A stretch of 18,336 bases of DNA from BPIH01 sp042408925 (GTDB taxonomy: Bacteria > Chloroflexota > Limnocylindria > Limnocylindrales > CSP1-4). Positions within the stretch are counted from its first letter, which is position 1. Every line of letters starts with the position of its first letter. Both the position numbers and the translations under genes were made by a program. Under the pieces are notes generated by a model that saw only the letters and a program-made list of their open reading frames with translations, was not told where the DNA came from and ran no database searches. The stretch covers positions 1-18,336 of the forward strand of contig JBHOQO010000091.1 of the NCBI GenBank assembly GCA_042408925.1, written 5' to 3'. Shown piece after piece: positions 7,868 to 15,576 of this stretch.

Positions 7868-8264
7868 GCGGATCCTCCGTGGCGGGACGTCGGGCCCGCC
7901 GGGACGAGAGCCGGGGGACGACCGGGTCTGGGTGGAGGCGAGGGTCGGGCCGCTGCCCGGTTCATGGTACCGTGGCGACGCGAGCGCTCGTGACCGGACT
8001 GCGACCTGGCGGCGGCGTGCACCTCGTTCACGGAACCGACGGGCCGAGCGCCGTAGCGACGCGAACGGCCTCCGTGATGGGCACCGGGGTCAGCGTCCTC
8101 GAGGTCGCTCGGGGCGTCGGACGCCCGGGCCGGGTGGCACTTGGCGAACGGCGGCGGACAGGGCATGCTTACCGAGGTCCGGCGGACCGACCGCAGCGGT
8201 CGGCTGTCGTGGACCGGTCCTACGGCTCGAAGGCCGAGTCGTCGACACGAACGGAGGTGACGAG
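7868..8264. other. 397-bp divergent intergenic stretch
   Basis: This lies between the starts of the antiporter gene (-) and the 64-residue protein gene (+), so it should hold promoters for both. Open frames in it are Arg-rich and not protein-like. The palindromes at 8187-8220 are its only distinct structure. Confidence 0.5.
8187..8220. promoter_or_regulatory. Pair of palindromes, possible operator
   Basis: CCGACCGC (8187-8194) and GCGGTCGG (8196-8203) form a perfect inverted repeat around one A. Eight bases on, GGACCGGTCC (8211-8220) is a second perfect palindrome. They lie 45-78 bp before the start at 8265, where an operator or a leader hairpin could control the archease-rtcB run. Short palindromes are common at this GC content, so the role is a guess. 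Confidence 0.3.
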
Positions 8265-8459
8265 ATGAACGGACACGCCGCCCCCGAATCCCTCGATGAG
8301 CTCGAGCCGGGTACCTCGTTCGTCCTGACGCCCGAGGGCTGGGAGCGGGTCGAGTACCAGGAGCCGGGACCCGACTGGCGGCTGCGCTCCGACGGCTCGT
8401 TCGAATCGCCGGACGGGTTGACGGTGACCTGGCCGATCGACCCGCCGACCGGCGACTAG
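8265..8459 (+). CDS. Small acidic protein of unknown function upstream of archease
   Basis: It encodes 64 residues, acidic, with an aromatic-rich core (EGWERVEYQEPGPDWRLRSDGSFESPDG) that looks like a small beta-sheet fold. The ATG at 8265 has a good Shine-Dalgarno (GGAGGT at 8253-8258), which sets the start although the frame is open much further upstream. The stop is only 5 bp before the archease ATG, so the two are almost certainly cotranscribed. No membrane segment, signal peptide or Cys is present. I do not recognise it; a link to RNA repair is suggested only by position. Confidence 0.6.
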   Translation: MNGHAAPESLDELEPGTSFVLTPEGWERVEYQEPGPDWRLRSDGSFESPDGLTVTWPIDPPTGD

Positions 8460-8464
8460 GTCCG

Positions 8465-8950
8465 ATGGCCGGCAGCGGGCTCACCGGGACGACCGTTCCC
8501 CGCGGGCATCGGATCCTCCCCCATACCGCCGACGCGGGGATCGCCGCCGACGGCCCGACCCTCGAGGCCCTCTTCGAGGAGGCGGCCGCCGCCATCGCCG
8601 AGCTCTCGGCGGACGTCGAGGCGCCGGAACCGTCGGAGGCGGGCGAGGCGCCGGGCCGCCACGTCCGCCGCTCCGTCGAACTCTCGGCCCCCGACCTGGT
8701 CGGCCTCGCCTTCGCCTGGCTGAACGAGTGCATCGGCCTCGTCGACGTCGTCGGGGCGATCGTCGGCTGCCGGGTCTTCGCCGTCGACGTCCGGTCCGGC
8801 GAGGCGCGGTTGCGGGCGTCGGTCGACCTCGCGCCCTTCGACGGGGTCCGGATCCGCCGGCGGGCCGACGTCAAGTCGGCGACGTACCACGGCCTGGCGG
8901 TCGAGCCGGTCCCGGGCGGCTGGCGGCTGACCGCCTATCTCGATCTCTAG
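8465..8950 (+). CDS. Archease
   Basis: It encodes a 161-residue archease, the activator that speeds guanylylation of the RNA ligase RtcB and allows multiple turnover. The N-terminal motif HTADAG (H20-D23) and the C-terminal segment VKSATYHGL...WRLTAYLDL, ending in Asp160, are the conserved metal-binding ends of the family. Length is slightly above the usual 140 or so, from a Gly/Glu/Pro-rich insertion at about residues 55-65. It follows the 64-residue gene by 5 bp and precedes rtcB by 85 bp, the classic archease-rtcB pairing. ATG 8465 gives a normal N-terminus. Confidence 0.92.
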   Translation: MAGSGLTGTTVPRGHRILPHTADAGIAADGPTLEALFEEAAAAIAELSADVEAPEPSEAGEAPGRHVRRSVELSAPDLVGLAFAWLNECIGLVDVVGAIVGCRVFAVDVRSGEARLRASVDLAPFDGVRIRRRADVKSATYHGLAVEPVPGGWRLTAYLDL

Positions 8951-9035
8951 ATCGCTCGCGTCTCGCCCGCCGGCCCCCGGGAGCCGACCGGCGGCCTGCC
9001 CGGCGGGCGACGAGAACGGACGGAGGACGTGTTCG

Positions 9036-10565
9036 ATGGGCAAGCGACAGGCGCGGGTCCGCCGCCCGGCCTCGGCCGCGACGACCGCGACCCTCGCCCC
9101 GCCCGAGACGTCGGCGGCGGCGCCGGTCCGCCTCGAGCGGCTCGACGAGGTCCGCTGGCGGATCCCGCGGGATCCGACGCTCATGATGCGGGTCGACGGG
9201 CTCGTCTTCGCCGACGATCGGCTCATGGCCGCCCTCCGCGACGATCCGGCGCTGACCCAGGTCGCGAACGTGGCGACCCTCCCCGGGATCGTCGGGGCGT
9301 CCCTCGCCATGCCGGACGTCCACTGGGGCTACGGCTTCCCGGTCGGCGGCGTCGCGGCGACCCGGGTCGAAGACGGGGTCGTGAGCCCGGGCGGAATCGG
9401 CTTCGACATCAACTGCGGGGTTCGGCTCCTGCGGACGGACCTCACTGCCGAGGAGCTCCGCCCCCACCTCGCCCGCCTCGCCGACGCCCTCTTCGCCGCG
9501 GTTCCGTCGGGGGTCGGAGCGAGGCTCGGTCGGCGGCTTCGCCCGGCCGAGCTCGATGCGGTCATGACCGAGGGCGCGGCCTGGGCCGTCCGCCATGGCC
9601 GCGGCACGCCCGACGATCTCGAACGGACCGAGGAGGGTGGTCGGCTCGCCGGTGCGGAGCCGGCCCTCGTCTCGGCCCGGGCCCGCGAGCGTGGCGCCGA
9701 CCAGCTCGGAACCCTCGGATCGGGCAACCACTTCCTCGAGGTCCAGGTCGTCGACCGGATCGATCACCCGGAAGCGGCGGCTGTCTTCGGGCTCGCCGTC
9801 GGGATGGTGACGATCATGATCCACTGCGGCTCCCGCGGTCTGGGGCACCAGGTCTGCACCGACCAGCTCGCGGTCATGGATCGGGCCGTCCACCGCTACG
9901 GGATCCGGCTCCCGGACCGACAGCTCGCCTGCGCGCCGCTCGAATCCGACGAGGGTCGGGCCTACCTGCGGGCGATGGCGGCGGCGGCGAACTTCGCCTG
10001 GGCGAACCGCCAGATGATCGCGGACGCGGTTCGGGGTGCCTTCGCCCGGACCCTCGGTCGACCGGCCGAGGCGCTCGGGATCCGCCAGGTCTACGACCTC
10101 TCCCACAACATCGCGAAGCTCGAGGAGCATGAGGTCGACGGACGGCGGATCCGGGTCTGCGTCCACCGCAAGGGGGCGACCCGGGCCTTCCCGGCCGGCC
10201 ACCCGGCAGTCCCCGAACCGTACCGGGGCGTCGGCCAGCCGGTCCTCATCCCCGGCGACATGGGTCGCCAGTCCTTCGTCTGCGTCGGAGCACCGGGTTC
10301 CATGGTCGCCTCCTTCGGGTCGTCGGCCCACGGGGCCGGCCGGAACCTCTCCCGGCACGCCGCGATCCGGGCCCTCCGGGGCGTCGACATTGCGGCGGAG
10401 CTGGCGGCTCGGGGGATCGAGGTCCGGGCCGAGCGCCGCGACCTCCTCGCCGAGGAGGCGTCGCTCGCCTACAAGGACGTCGAGGCCGTCGTCGAGACGG
10501 CCGAACGGGCGGGCCTCGCCCGCAGCGTCGCCCGCCTCCGACCGCTGGCGGTCGTCAAGGGCTGA
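9036..10565 (+). CDS. rtcB: RNA-splicing ligase RtcB
   Basis: It encodes a 509-residue Mn2+- and GTP-dependent ligase that joins 2',3'-cyclic phosphate or 3'-phosphate RNA ends to 5'-OH ends. All key residues are visible: D94 (MPDVHWGYGFP), C127 (GFDINCGVR), N231-H232 (GSGNHFLE), H263 (HCGSRGLGHQ), H357 (YDLSHNIAK), the guanylylated H432 (SSAHGAGR) and the final Lys508 (LRPLAVVKG). Residues 1-35 are a low-complexity Ala/Arg/Pro extension. GGAGGA lies at 9022-9027 before ATG 9036. There is no RtcR-type sigma54 activator or RtcA in the window, so control by damage is not evident; the partner archease is directly upstream. Confidence 0.97.
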   Translation: MGKRQARVRRPASAATTATLAPPETSAAAPVRLERLDEVRWRIPRDPTLMMRVDGLVFADDRLMAALRDDPALTQVANVATLPGIVGASLAMPDVHWGYGFPVGGVAATRVEDGVVSPGGIGFDINCGVRLLRTDLTAEELRPHLARLADALFAAVPSGVGARLGRRLRPAELDAVMTEGAAWAVRHGRGTPDDLERTEEGGRLAGAEPALVSARARERGADQLGTLGSGNHFLEVQVVDRIDHPEAAAVFGLAVGMVTIMIHCGSRGLGHQVCTDQLAVMDRAVHRYGIRLPDRQLACAPLESDEGRAYLRAMAAAANFAWANRQMIADAVRGAFARTLGRPAEALGIRQVYDLSHNIAKLEEHEVDGRRIRVCVHRKGATRAFPAGHPAVPEPYRGVGQPVLIPGDMGRQSFVCVGAPGSMVASFGSSAHGAGRNLSRHAAIRALRGVDIAAELAARGIEVRAERRDLLAEEASLAYKDVEAVVETAERAGLARSVARLRPLAVVKG

Positions 10566-10697
10566 CCCGGCGGCGGGGGCGGTCACCCCGGTCGCGGGTT
10601 CCCGGGCTCCGACGGCGGGTCGCCGGACGGTCGGCTTTGCGCCGTTCGGCACTCCCCGGGCGACGGAGCCCCGGGCGAGGATCGTTGTGGTCGCCCG

Positions 10698-10958
10698 ATG
10701 ATCGCAACCTGGCATCCCGTCGCCCACGAACCGCCCGTCGTCTCGGCCCTGGAGGCGACGCTCCACGGACGTTTCCTTCGGGTCGAGCGCCGGGCCGGGG
10801 AGGTCGCCTGGCGCTGGAGCGTTCGGTGTCGGTGCGGTCGGGAGATCGGCGCCGGGGCGGCTCCCGACGCTCACAGCGCGGAACGGGCGGCCGAAGATGA
10901 GGTCTACAAGATTCATCCGCCGCGAAGCGAGTGGCCGGCCTTCGACGAACGAGGATGA
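10698..10958 (+). CDS. Small conserved-looking protein with a C-x-C motif, unknown function
   Basis: It encodes 86 residues: hydrophobic/aromatic positions early on (ATLHGRFLRVERRAGEVAWRWSV), then RCRCGRE and an acidic helix-like tail (SAERAAEDEVY). The two Cys in C-x-C could bind a metal as a dimer, but no second pair is present. The ATG at 10698 lies 132 bp after rtcB without a clear Shine-Dalgarno, so it may be a separate transcript. The codon pattern (strong G/C third positions) supports coding. I do not recognise the family. Confidence 0.45.
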   Translation: MIATWHPVAHEPPVVSALEATLHGRFLRVERRAGEVAWRWSVRCRCGREIGAGAAPDAHSAERAAEDEVYKIHPPRSEWPAFDERG

Positions 10959-11014
10959 GCCCCGCCGATGCGGGGCGGTCCTCGGGGTTGTCGAGCCGGC
11001 CGCCTGGGAGGATC

Positions 11015-11941
11015 ATGGAGACGATGCGACAGACGGCATTGCCTCCCCGACTCGACGCGACCGAGGCCGGACCGATCCGGCCGCCGGCCCACGCCGGAAC
11101 CTTCTACCCCGCCGAGCCCGACGCCCTCCGCGCCCTCGTCGACGACCAGCTGGCTGCAGCAGCGACCCGGGCCCCGCGCTTCGTCCGCGGCGCCCTCGCG
11201 GGCCTCCTCGTGCCCCATGCCGGGCTCGTCTACTCGGGCCCCGTCGCCGCCGTCGCCTGGTCGGTCGTCGGCCAGGAGCCGCCCTCGACCATCGTCATCG
11301 CCGGCACGAACCACTGGGCCCCGGCCTTCCGAGGCGTCGGCGTCTGGTCGTCGGGCACCTGGCAGACGCCCCTCGGCGACGTCCCGATCGACGCCGGGCT
11401 CGCCCGCCGGATCGAGGCCCTCGGACCGCCGTTCCGGAGCGAGTTCGCCGGCCACCGCCCGGAGCACTCGATCGAGGTCCAGCTCCCCTTCGTCATCCGG
11501 GTCGCCCCGAAGGCGCGGATCGTACCGCTCCTCGTCAGCCCTCGGACCGTGGCCGACACGATCCGGGCGGGCGAGTGGCTGGGACGCCTGCTCGCCGGTC
11601 TGCGGGCTTCGGGGGAGCGGATCGCCCTCGTCGGGACCTCGGACCTCGCCCACTACCCCGACGACGCCCTCGCCCGGGACGTGGACGCGGAGATCCTCGA
11701 GCCGATCCTGGAGCTCGACGCGGCCGAGGTGGCGCGGCGTGAGGAGGCGATCCGGAGCCGGGGTGCGCCCGGGCTTGTCTGCGGGCTCTGCGGCCTCGAG
11801 CCGGTCCTCCTCACCCTCGCCGCCGTCGAGGAAATGGGCGCCCGAACGGGACGGCTCCTGGCCGAGGCGACCTCGGCCGACGTCCCGATCGGAGACCCCG
11901 ACCGGGTCGTCGGCTACGCCGCCGTCGCCTTCGTGAGCTGA
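11015..11941 (+). CDS. MEMO-family protein (AmmeMemoRadiSam system protein B-like)
   Basis: It encodes about 308 residues of the MEMO1 family, which has the fold of class III extradiol dioxygenases. Family motifs are clear: HAGTFYP near the start, PHAGLVYSGP (H68), GTNHWAP (H100), RPEHSIEVQLPF (H151), GTSDLAHY, and Cys256/Cys259 at VCGLCGLEP. H68, H100 and one of these Cys match the metal-binding positions described in human MEMO1. Bacterial members often sit beside AMMECR1 and a radical SAM gene, but neither is here. Function is not established for the family in bacteria. The start is ATG 11015 or ATG 11024, both just after GGGAGGA; an upstream ATG at 10931 is less likely. Its stop is 4 bp from the convergent oxidoreductase operon. 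Confidence 0.88.
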   Translation: METMRQTALPPRLDATEAGPIRPPAHAGTFYPAEPDALRALVDDQLAAAATRAPRFVRGALAGLLVPHAGLVYSGPVAAVAWSVVGQEPPSTIVIAGTNHWAPAFRGVGVWSSGTWQTPLGDVPIDAGLARRIEALGPPFRSEFAGHRPEHSIEVQLPFVIRVAPKARIVPLLVSPRTVADTIRAGEWLGRLLAGLRASGERIALVGTSDLAHYPDDALARDVDAEILEPILELDAAEVARREEAIRSRGAPGLVCGLCGLEPVLLTLAAVEEMGARTGRLLAEATSADVPIGDPDRVVGYAAVAFVS

Positions 11942-11945
11942 GACG

Positions 11946-12500
11946 TCAGGTCGCAGTCGGGAGGACCCGGGCCGCCCGCGCCCCGGCCGTGACGGCGGCG
12001 AGATCGGCGGCGAGGACCGCCTCGGGGCGGTCGGCGAGGAGGCGCCGGAGCGCCGTCTCGACCGAGGCGAGCTCGACGATCGGGCGCCGGGCGAGGAGGG
12101 CACCGAGCCCCACGACCGAGACGAGCCGGTCGTCGCCGGCCTCCCGGGCGACGGCCGTGCAGGGGACCCGGACGACCTCGAGGTCCGCGCGCGACGGCTC
12201 GGCCTCGATGAGCGAAGTGTTGGGGACGAGGAGGCCGCCCGGGGCGACGAGCGGCTCGAAGCGGGCGAGGGACGGCGGGTTGAGGACGACCGCCGCATCG
12301 GCCCGGTCGACGATCGGCGAGCCGATCGGGCCGTCGGCGACGATGACCGTGCAGGAGGCGGTCCCACCCCGCATCTCGGGCCCGTACGACGGGATCCAGA
12401 GGACCTCACGACCCTCGAGGAGGGCCGCCTCGGCGAGGGCGTGGCCGGCAAAGAGGAGCCCCTGGCCCCCGAAGCCGGCGAAGATCGTGGCGAACTCCAT
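11946..12500 (-). CDS. 2-oxoacid:ferredoxin oxidoreductase, gamma subunit
   Basis: It encodes the 184-residue gamma (catalytic-gamma domain) subunit, which helps bind CoA in the cytoplasmic enzyme. The N-terminal glycine motif FGGQG (10-14) and the conserved PSYGPEMRGG (38-46) are diagnostic. Length fits KorC/VorC-type subunits. ATG 12500 is preceded by AAGGAG. It is the last gene of the operon delta-alpha-beta-gamma and follows the beta gene by 27 bp. Whether the enzyme uses 2-oxoglutarate or branched-chain 2-oxoacids cannot be told from this subunit. Confidence 0.93.
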   Translation of the reverse strand: MEFATIFAGFGGQGLLFAGHALAEAALLEGREVLWIPSYGPEMRGGTASCTVIVADGPIGSPIVDRADAAVVLNPPSLARFEPLVAPGGLLVPNTSLIEAEPSRADLEVVRVPCTAVAREAGDDRLVSVVGLGALLARRPIVELASVETALRRLLADRPEAVLAADLAAVTAGARAARVLPTAT

Positions 12501-12527
12501 CGTGGACTCCTTCGTCGGTCGTCTCCC

Positions 12528-13379
12528 TCAGCCCGGGTCAGCCTCCGCCCTTGACCCCGGTCGCGCGCGACCTCCGCTCACCGGGGTGACGACCGGGGCG
12601 ATCCCACGCGGCCGGTCGGCGAAGACGCCGAGCGGATACGTCCGCTCGACCTCGGCGAGGCGGGCGACGGCCTCGACCGGGGTCAGCCCCCAGCCGACGG
12701 GGCACGTCGAGAGGACCTCGACGATTCCCAGCCCCGCCCCTTCGAGCTGGACCTCGCAGGCCCGGCGGACGAGGGCCTTGAGCTTGCCGATCGCTGCCGG
12801 GCCGGCGAGGGAGCCCCGGGCCGCGTAGGCGACGCCCGGTAGGAGAGCGAGCATCTCGGTGATCGGGAGCGGGTAGCCCGAGAGCCGCGGGTCGCGTCCG
12901 CCCGGTGTCGAGGTCGTCCGCTGCCCGAGGAGCGTGGTCGGGGCCATCTGACCGCCGGTCATCCCGTAGACGCCGTTGTTCACGAAGACGACGGTCAGGC
13001 GCTCGCCGCGGGCGGCCGCGTGGACGATCTCGGCGGTTCCGATGGCCGCGAGATCGCCGTCGCCCTGGTAGACGAGGACGAAGGCGTCCGGCCGGACCCG
13101 CCGGATCCCCGTCGCCACGGCCGGGGCCCGCCCGTGGGGGGCCTCGACGAAGTCGACGAGGAGGTAGTCGTAGATGAAGACCGCGCAGCCGACCGGGGCG
13201 ACCCCGATGGTCCGGGCCCCGAGCTGGAGTTCTTCGAGGACCTCGGCGACGAGGCGATGGACGACGCCGTGCCCGCAGCCCGGGCAGTAGTGGGTCGGGC
13301 GTTCGGCAAGGAGCTTGGGCCGGGCGACGACGACCCGCTCGTCGGCGCCAGCGGGGGCGAATCCGGCGACCGCGCTCAT
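12528..13379 (-). CDS. 2-oxoacid:ferredoxin oxidoreductase, beta (TPP) subunit
   Basis: It encodes the 283-residue TPP-binding subunit. YCPGCGHG (C32, C35), VGC (C65) and STCPVGWG (C226) provide the four Cys for the [4Fe-4S] cluster near TPP. GDGD (106-109) through NNGVYGMTGGQ (134-144) is the TPP/Mg2+ site. The segment APHGRAPAVATGI is typical of Kor/Vor beta subunits. ATG 13379 overlaps the alpha-subunit stop as ATGA, so the start is set by coupling. The final 25 residues are a Pro/Gly/Arg-rich tail. Together with alpha, gamma and delta it forms the decarboxylating, CoA-acylating enzyme that reduces ferredoxin. Confidence 0.95.
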   Translation of the reverse strand: MSAVAGFAPAGADERVVVARPKLLAERPTHYCPGCGHGVVHRLVAEVLEELQLGARTIGVAPVGCAVFIYDYLLVDFVEAPHGRAPAVATGIRRVRPDAFVLVYQGDGDLAAIGTAEIVHAAARGERLTVVFVNNGVYGMTGGQMAPTTLLGQRTTSTPGGRDPRLSGYPLPITEMLALLPGVAYAARGSLAGPAAIGKLKALVRRACEVQLEGAGLGIVEVLSTCPVGWGLTPVEAVARLAEVERTYPLGVFADRPRGIAPVVTPVSGGRARPGSRAEADPG

Positions 13380-14626
13380 CGGCTGCCTCCCGGGGGTCGA
13401 GCGCCGCCGACCGGCGTCGGCCGGGCCCGGGCCGCCCAAGCCCCGTCCTCGATGCAGCTGAGCGGATCGGGCTCCGGGAGCGGCGCGGCCGGTTGGCCGA
13501 GGCGGTCCCCCTGGGCCGCCTCGGCCCCGGCCATGACCCGAAGGACGTCGAGGAGCTCGCCGGGGGAGGGGACCATGCCGCCCGTTCTTCCGTGAAGGAG
13601 AACCGGGACCCGTCCGGCGACGGCCAGCCGGACGTCCTCGACGAGTTGCCCGGCCGAGAGCTCGACGACGAGGATCGCCCGGAGCCGTTCGGCGAGATCG
13701 GCGAGCGGTTTCGACGGAAACGGCCAGAGGCTGATCGGCCGGAACAGGCCGACGGGGATCCCGGCCGCCCGGGCGCGATCGACGGCGGTTCGGGCGACGC
13801 GGGCCGCCGTCCCGTAGGCGACGATCGCGAGCTCGGCGTCGGCGAGCCGGTCGCCGGCCCAGCGAACTTCGGCGGCGGCGATCGCCGCTTCCTTCTCGCG
13901 GAGGTGCCGGTTGTGGGCCTCCAGGTCCTCCGGCCGCAGGTGGAGGGAGCGGACGACCCGTGGGGCGCGGTCGGCGGCACCGGTCAGGGCCCAGTCGGCG
14001 GGGCGCCGCTCGGGTGTCCGGAAGCGAAGCGTCACCGGCTCCATCGCCTGGCCGAGGATCCCGTCGGCGAGGATCACGACCGGCGTCCGGTAGCGCTCGG
14101 CGATCTCGAAGGCGTCGGCGACGAGCTCGATCGCCTCGCCGATCGAGGCCGGGGCGAGGACCGGGACCCGGTAGTCGCCGTGGCCGTGGCCCTTGACCGC
14201 CTGGAGGTAGTCGCTCTGGGACGGCCCGATGCTGCCGAGCCCGGGGCCGCCCCGCATGACGTTGACGAGCACGACCGGAAGCTCCGAGCCGGCGAGGTAG
14301 CTCATCGCCTCGGCCATGAGGCTGATCCCCGGCGACGACGAGCTGACGAGGACCCGCGCCCCGGCGGCGGCCGCGCCGAGGGCCATGTTGATGGCAGCGA
14401 GCTCGCTCTCGGCCTGGACGAAGACCCGCCCCAGCTCGGGCATCCGGCGGGCCATCCATTCGAGGAGCTCGGCCTGGGGGGTGATCGGGTAGCCGAAGTA
14501 GGCGTCGACGCCGGCGGCGATCGCCGCCTCGGCGATCGCCTCGTTCCCCTTCATGAGGACCCGTGCCGGCCGGACGGCCTTGGTGGGACGGGGTGGCGCG
14601 GTGCCGGACGCCGAGGGCCTGGTCAT
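13376..14626 (-). CDS. vorB: 2-oxoacid:ferredoxin oxidoreductase, alpha subunit (VorB-like)
   Basis: It encodes the 416-residue alpha subunit. KGNEAIAEAAIAAG (26-39), GYPITPQ (45-51), QAESELAAINM, SSSSPGISLMAEAMSYLAG (95-113) and NVMRGGPGLGSIGPSQSDY (122-140) match the VorB type closely; VorB is the branched-chain 2-oxoacid (2-oxoisovalerate) version, though 2-oxoglutarate enzymes are very similar. The core ends at about residue 370, and the last 45 residues are low complexity. Its ATG overlaps the delta-gene stop (ATGA at 14623-14626), and its own stop overlaps the beta start, so three genes are chained by four-base overlaps. Substrate identity is inference only. Confidence 0.93.
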   Translation of the reverse strand: MTRPSASGTAPPRPTKAVRPARVLMKGNEAIAEAAIAAGVDAYFGYPITPQAELLEWMARRMPELGRVFVQAESELAAINMALGAAAAGARVLVSSSSPGISLMAEAMSYLAGSELPVVLVNVMRGGPGLGSIGPSQSDYLQAVKGHGHGDYRVPVLAPASIGEAIELVADAFEIAERYRTPVVILADGILGQAMEPVTLRFRTPERRPADWALTGAADRAPRVVRSLHLRPEDLEAHNRHLREKEAAIAAAEVRWAGDRLADAELAIVAYGTAARVARTAVDRARAAGIPVGLFRPISLWPFPSKPLADLAERLRAILVVELSAGQLVEDVRLAVAGRVPVLLHGRTGGMVPSPGELLDVLRVMAGAEAAQGDRLGQPAAPLPEPDPLSCIEDGAWAARARPTPVGGARPPGGSR

Positions 14627-14892
14627 CGACGAACCCTCCGTGAAGCGAAGACGGTGAAGACGGTGTCCGGACAGACCCGATAGCAGAGCGCGCAGCTCGT
14701 GCAGCGATCGGGTTCGAGGAGCCGGACCGGGTGGTAGCCGAGTCGATTGACGAGGGTCGGCTCGAGGGCGAGGACGCCGGGTGGGCAGACCGTCACGCAG
14801 AGCCCGCAGCCCTTGCAGCGGTCCGTGTCGATGACGAGCGGCGCTCGGGCCGCCCCGGCGCTGCTCGGTGGCGCCGGCGCGAGGACCATCAT
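14623..14892 (-). CDS. 2-oxoacid:ferredoxin oxidoreductase, delta (2x[4Fe-4S] ferredoxin) subunit
   Basis: It encodes an 89-residue bacterial-type ferredoxin subunit. Two clusters are visible: C26-x2-C29-x2-C32-x3-C36 followed by P, and C64-x2-C67-x2-C70-x3-C74 followed by P. It shuttles electrons from the TPP-site cluster of the beta subunit to external ferredoxin. Two adjacent ATGs (14892 and 14889) follow GGAGGT; either could be the start. It is the first gene of the operon, so the promoter should lie in the 107 bp before it (14893-14999); I see no clear -35/-10 there. Confidence 0.92.
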   Translation of the reverse strand: MMVLAPAPPSSAGAARAPLVIDTDRCKGCGLCVTVCPPGVLALEPTLVNRLGYHPVRLLEPDRCTSCALCYRVCPDTVFTVFASRRVRR

Positions 14893-14999
14893 CGCACCTC
14901 CGCTGTTCAGGATCACCGACGCGGTGCGGTTCGGGAAGTGCCGAAGGGCGCCCTCCGGTCGGTCGATTCGGCCGGCCGCGCCGCCGGCGGGTGCCCCTG

Positions 15000-15503
15000 C
15001 TAGCGGCGCCCGACGATCCGACGTCGGGGCGCTTCGCCGGCCAGCTCCCGGAGGCGGGCGACGAGCTGGCGGTCCGTGAGCGGCGCCGACGCGGACGTCT
15101 CGACGCAGCGCTCCCGGCCGTGGTGGCGGTCCGCCGTCCGAAGGATCCGGGCGAGCTCGTCCTTGACCGTCCCGGGCCCGCTGATGTGGACCGACTCGCC
15201 GACCGGCACGAGGGCGGCGACCCGTTCGAGGTATTCGCGGAGATGCTCGAGCCGGTCGCGCTCGATCCGGTCGGTCGGGGGACCGCCGCCGCCCGGATGG
15301 AGGCGCGGATCGTGGCGCAGGTGACCGGTTGAGCGGTGACGGGCCGGCACGTCGGAGACGACGCGGGTCAGGTGGGCCCGGCCGTCCCAGCGGGCGACGA
15401 TGGCCTGGTCCGTATCGATCCAGACGAGGCAGGTCGGTTCCGGGCACGGTCGCCGAGCCAACTCGAGCTCCTCCGACGACCGCCCTGCGCCCGGCGGCGT
15501 CAC
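15000..15503 (-). CDS. Small protein, possibly related to bacterial eRF1/Pelota-like proteins
   Basis: It encodes 167 residues. An N-terminal strand (CLVWIDTDQAIVARWDG) is followed by TRVVSDVPARHRSTGH, a His/Gly-rich stretch, a helix (RLEHLREYLERVAALV), then VHISGPGTVKDELARILR and PLTDRQLVARLRELAG. The strand-GPG-helix layout and the Arg/Lys-rich tail resemble RNase H-like domains of bacterial/archaeal eRF1-related proteins, some of which bind ribosomes. This is resemblance in layout only. The GTG at 15503 has no clear Shine-Dalgarno, so the start is uncertain. It lies 73 bp after the YbaK-type gene and 107 bp before the oxidoreductase operon, all on the minus strand. Confidence 0.5.
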   Translation of the reverse strand: MTPPGAGRSSEELELARRPCPEPTCLVWIDTDQAIVARWDGRAHLTRVVSDVPARHRSTGHLRHDPRLHPGGGGPPTDRIERDRLEHLREYLERVAALVPVGESVHISGPGTVKDELARILRTADRHHGRERCVETSASAPLTDRQLVARLRELAGEAPRRRIVGRR

Positions 15504-15576
15504 GGCGCGACCGCTCGGCCCGCGAGCTGCCGGTTGGGTGGCCGGGTCACGAACGCGCCGTCGGCGCTTCGCCGGC

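Noticed and set aside
7879..8268. Plus-strand open frame in the gap before the 64-residue protein
   Set aside because: Arg/Gly/Thr-rich, no motif, and it overlaps a start that has a clear Shine-Dalgarno in another frame.
10652..10680. Hairpin-like CCGGGC...GCCCCGG after rtcB as a terminator
   Set aside because: The pairing needs a bulge, there is no T-run, and such short GC pairs are expected by chance here.
8871..10916. Long minus-strand open frame (681 codons) opposite rtcB
   Set aside because: Low-complexity Arg/Gly/Asp/Pro composition, antisense to a fully conserved RtcB; no domain pattern.
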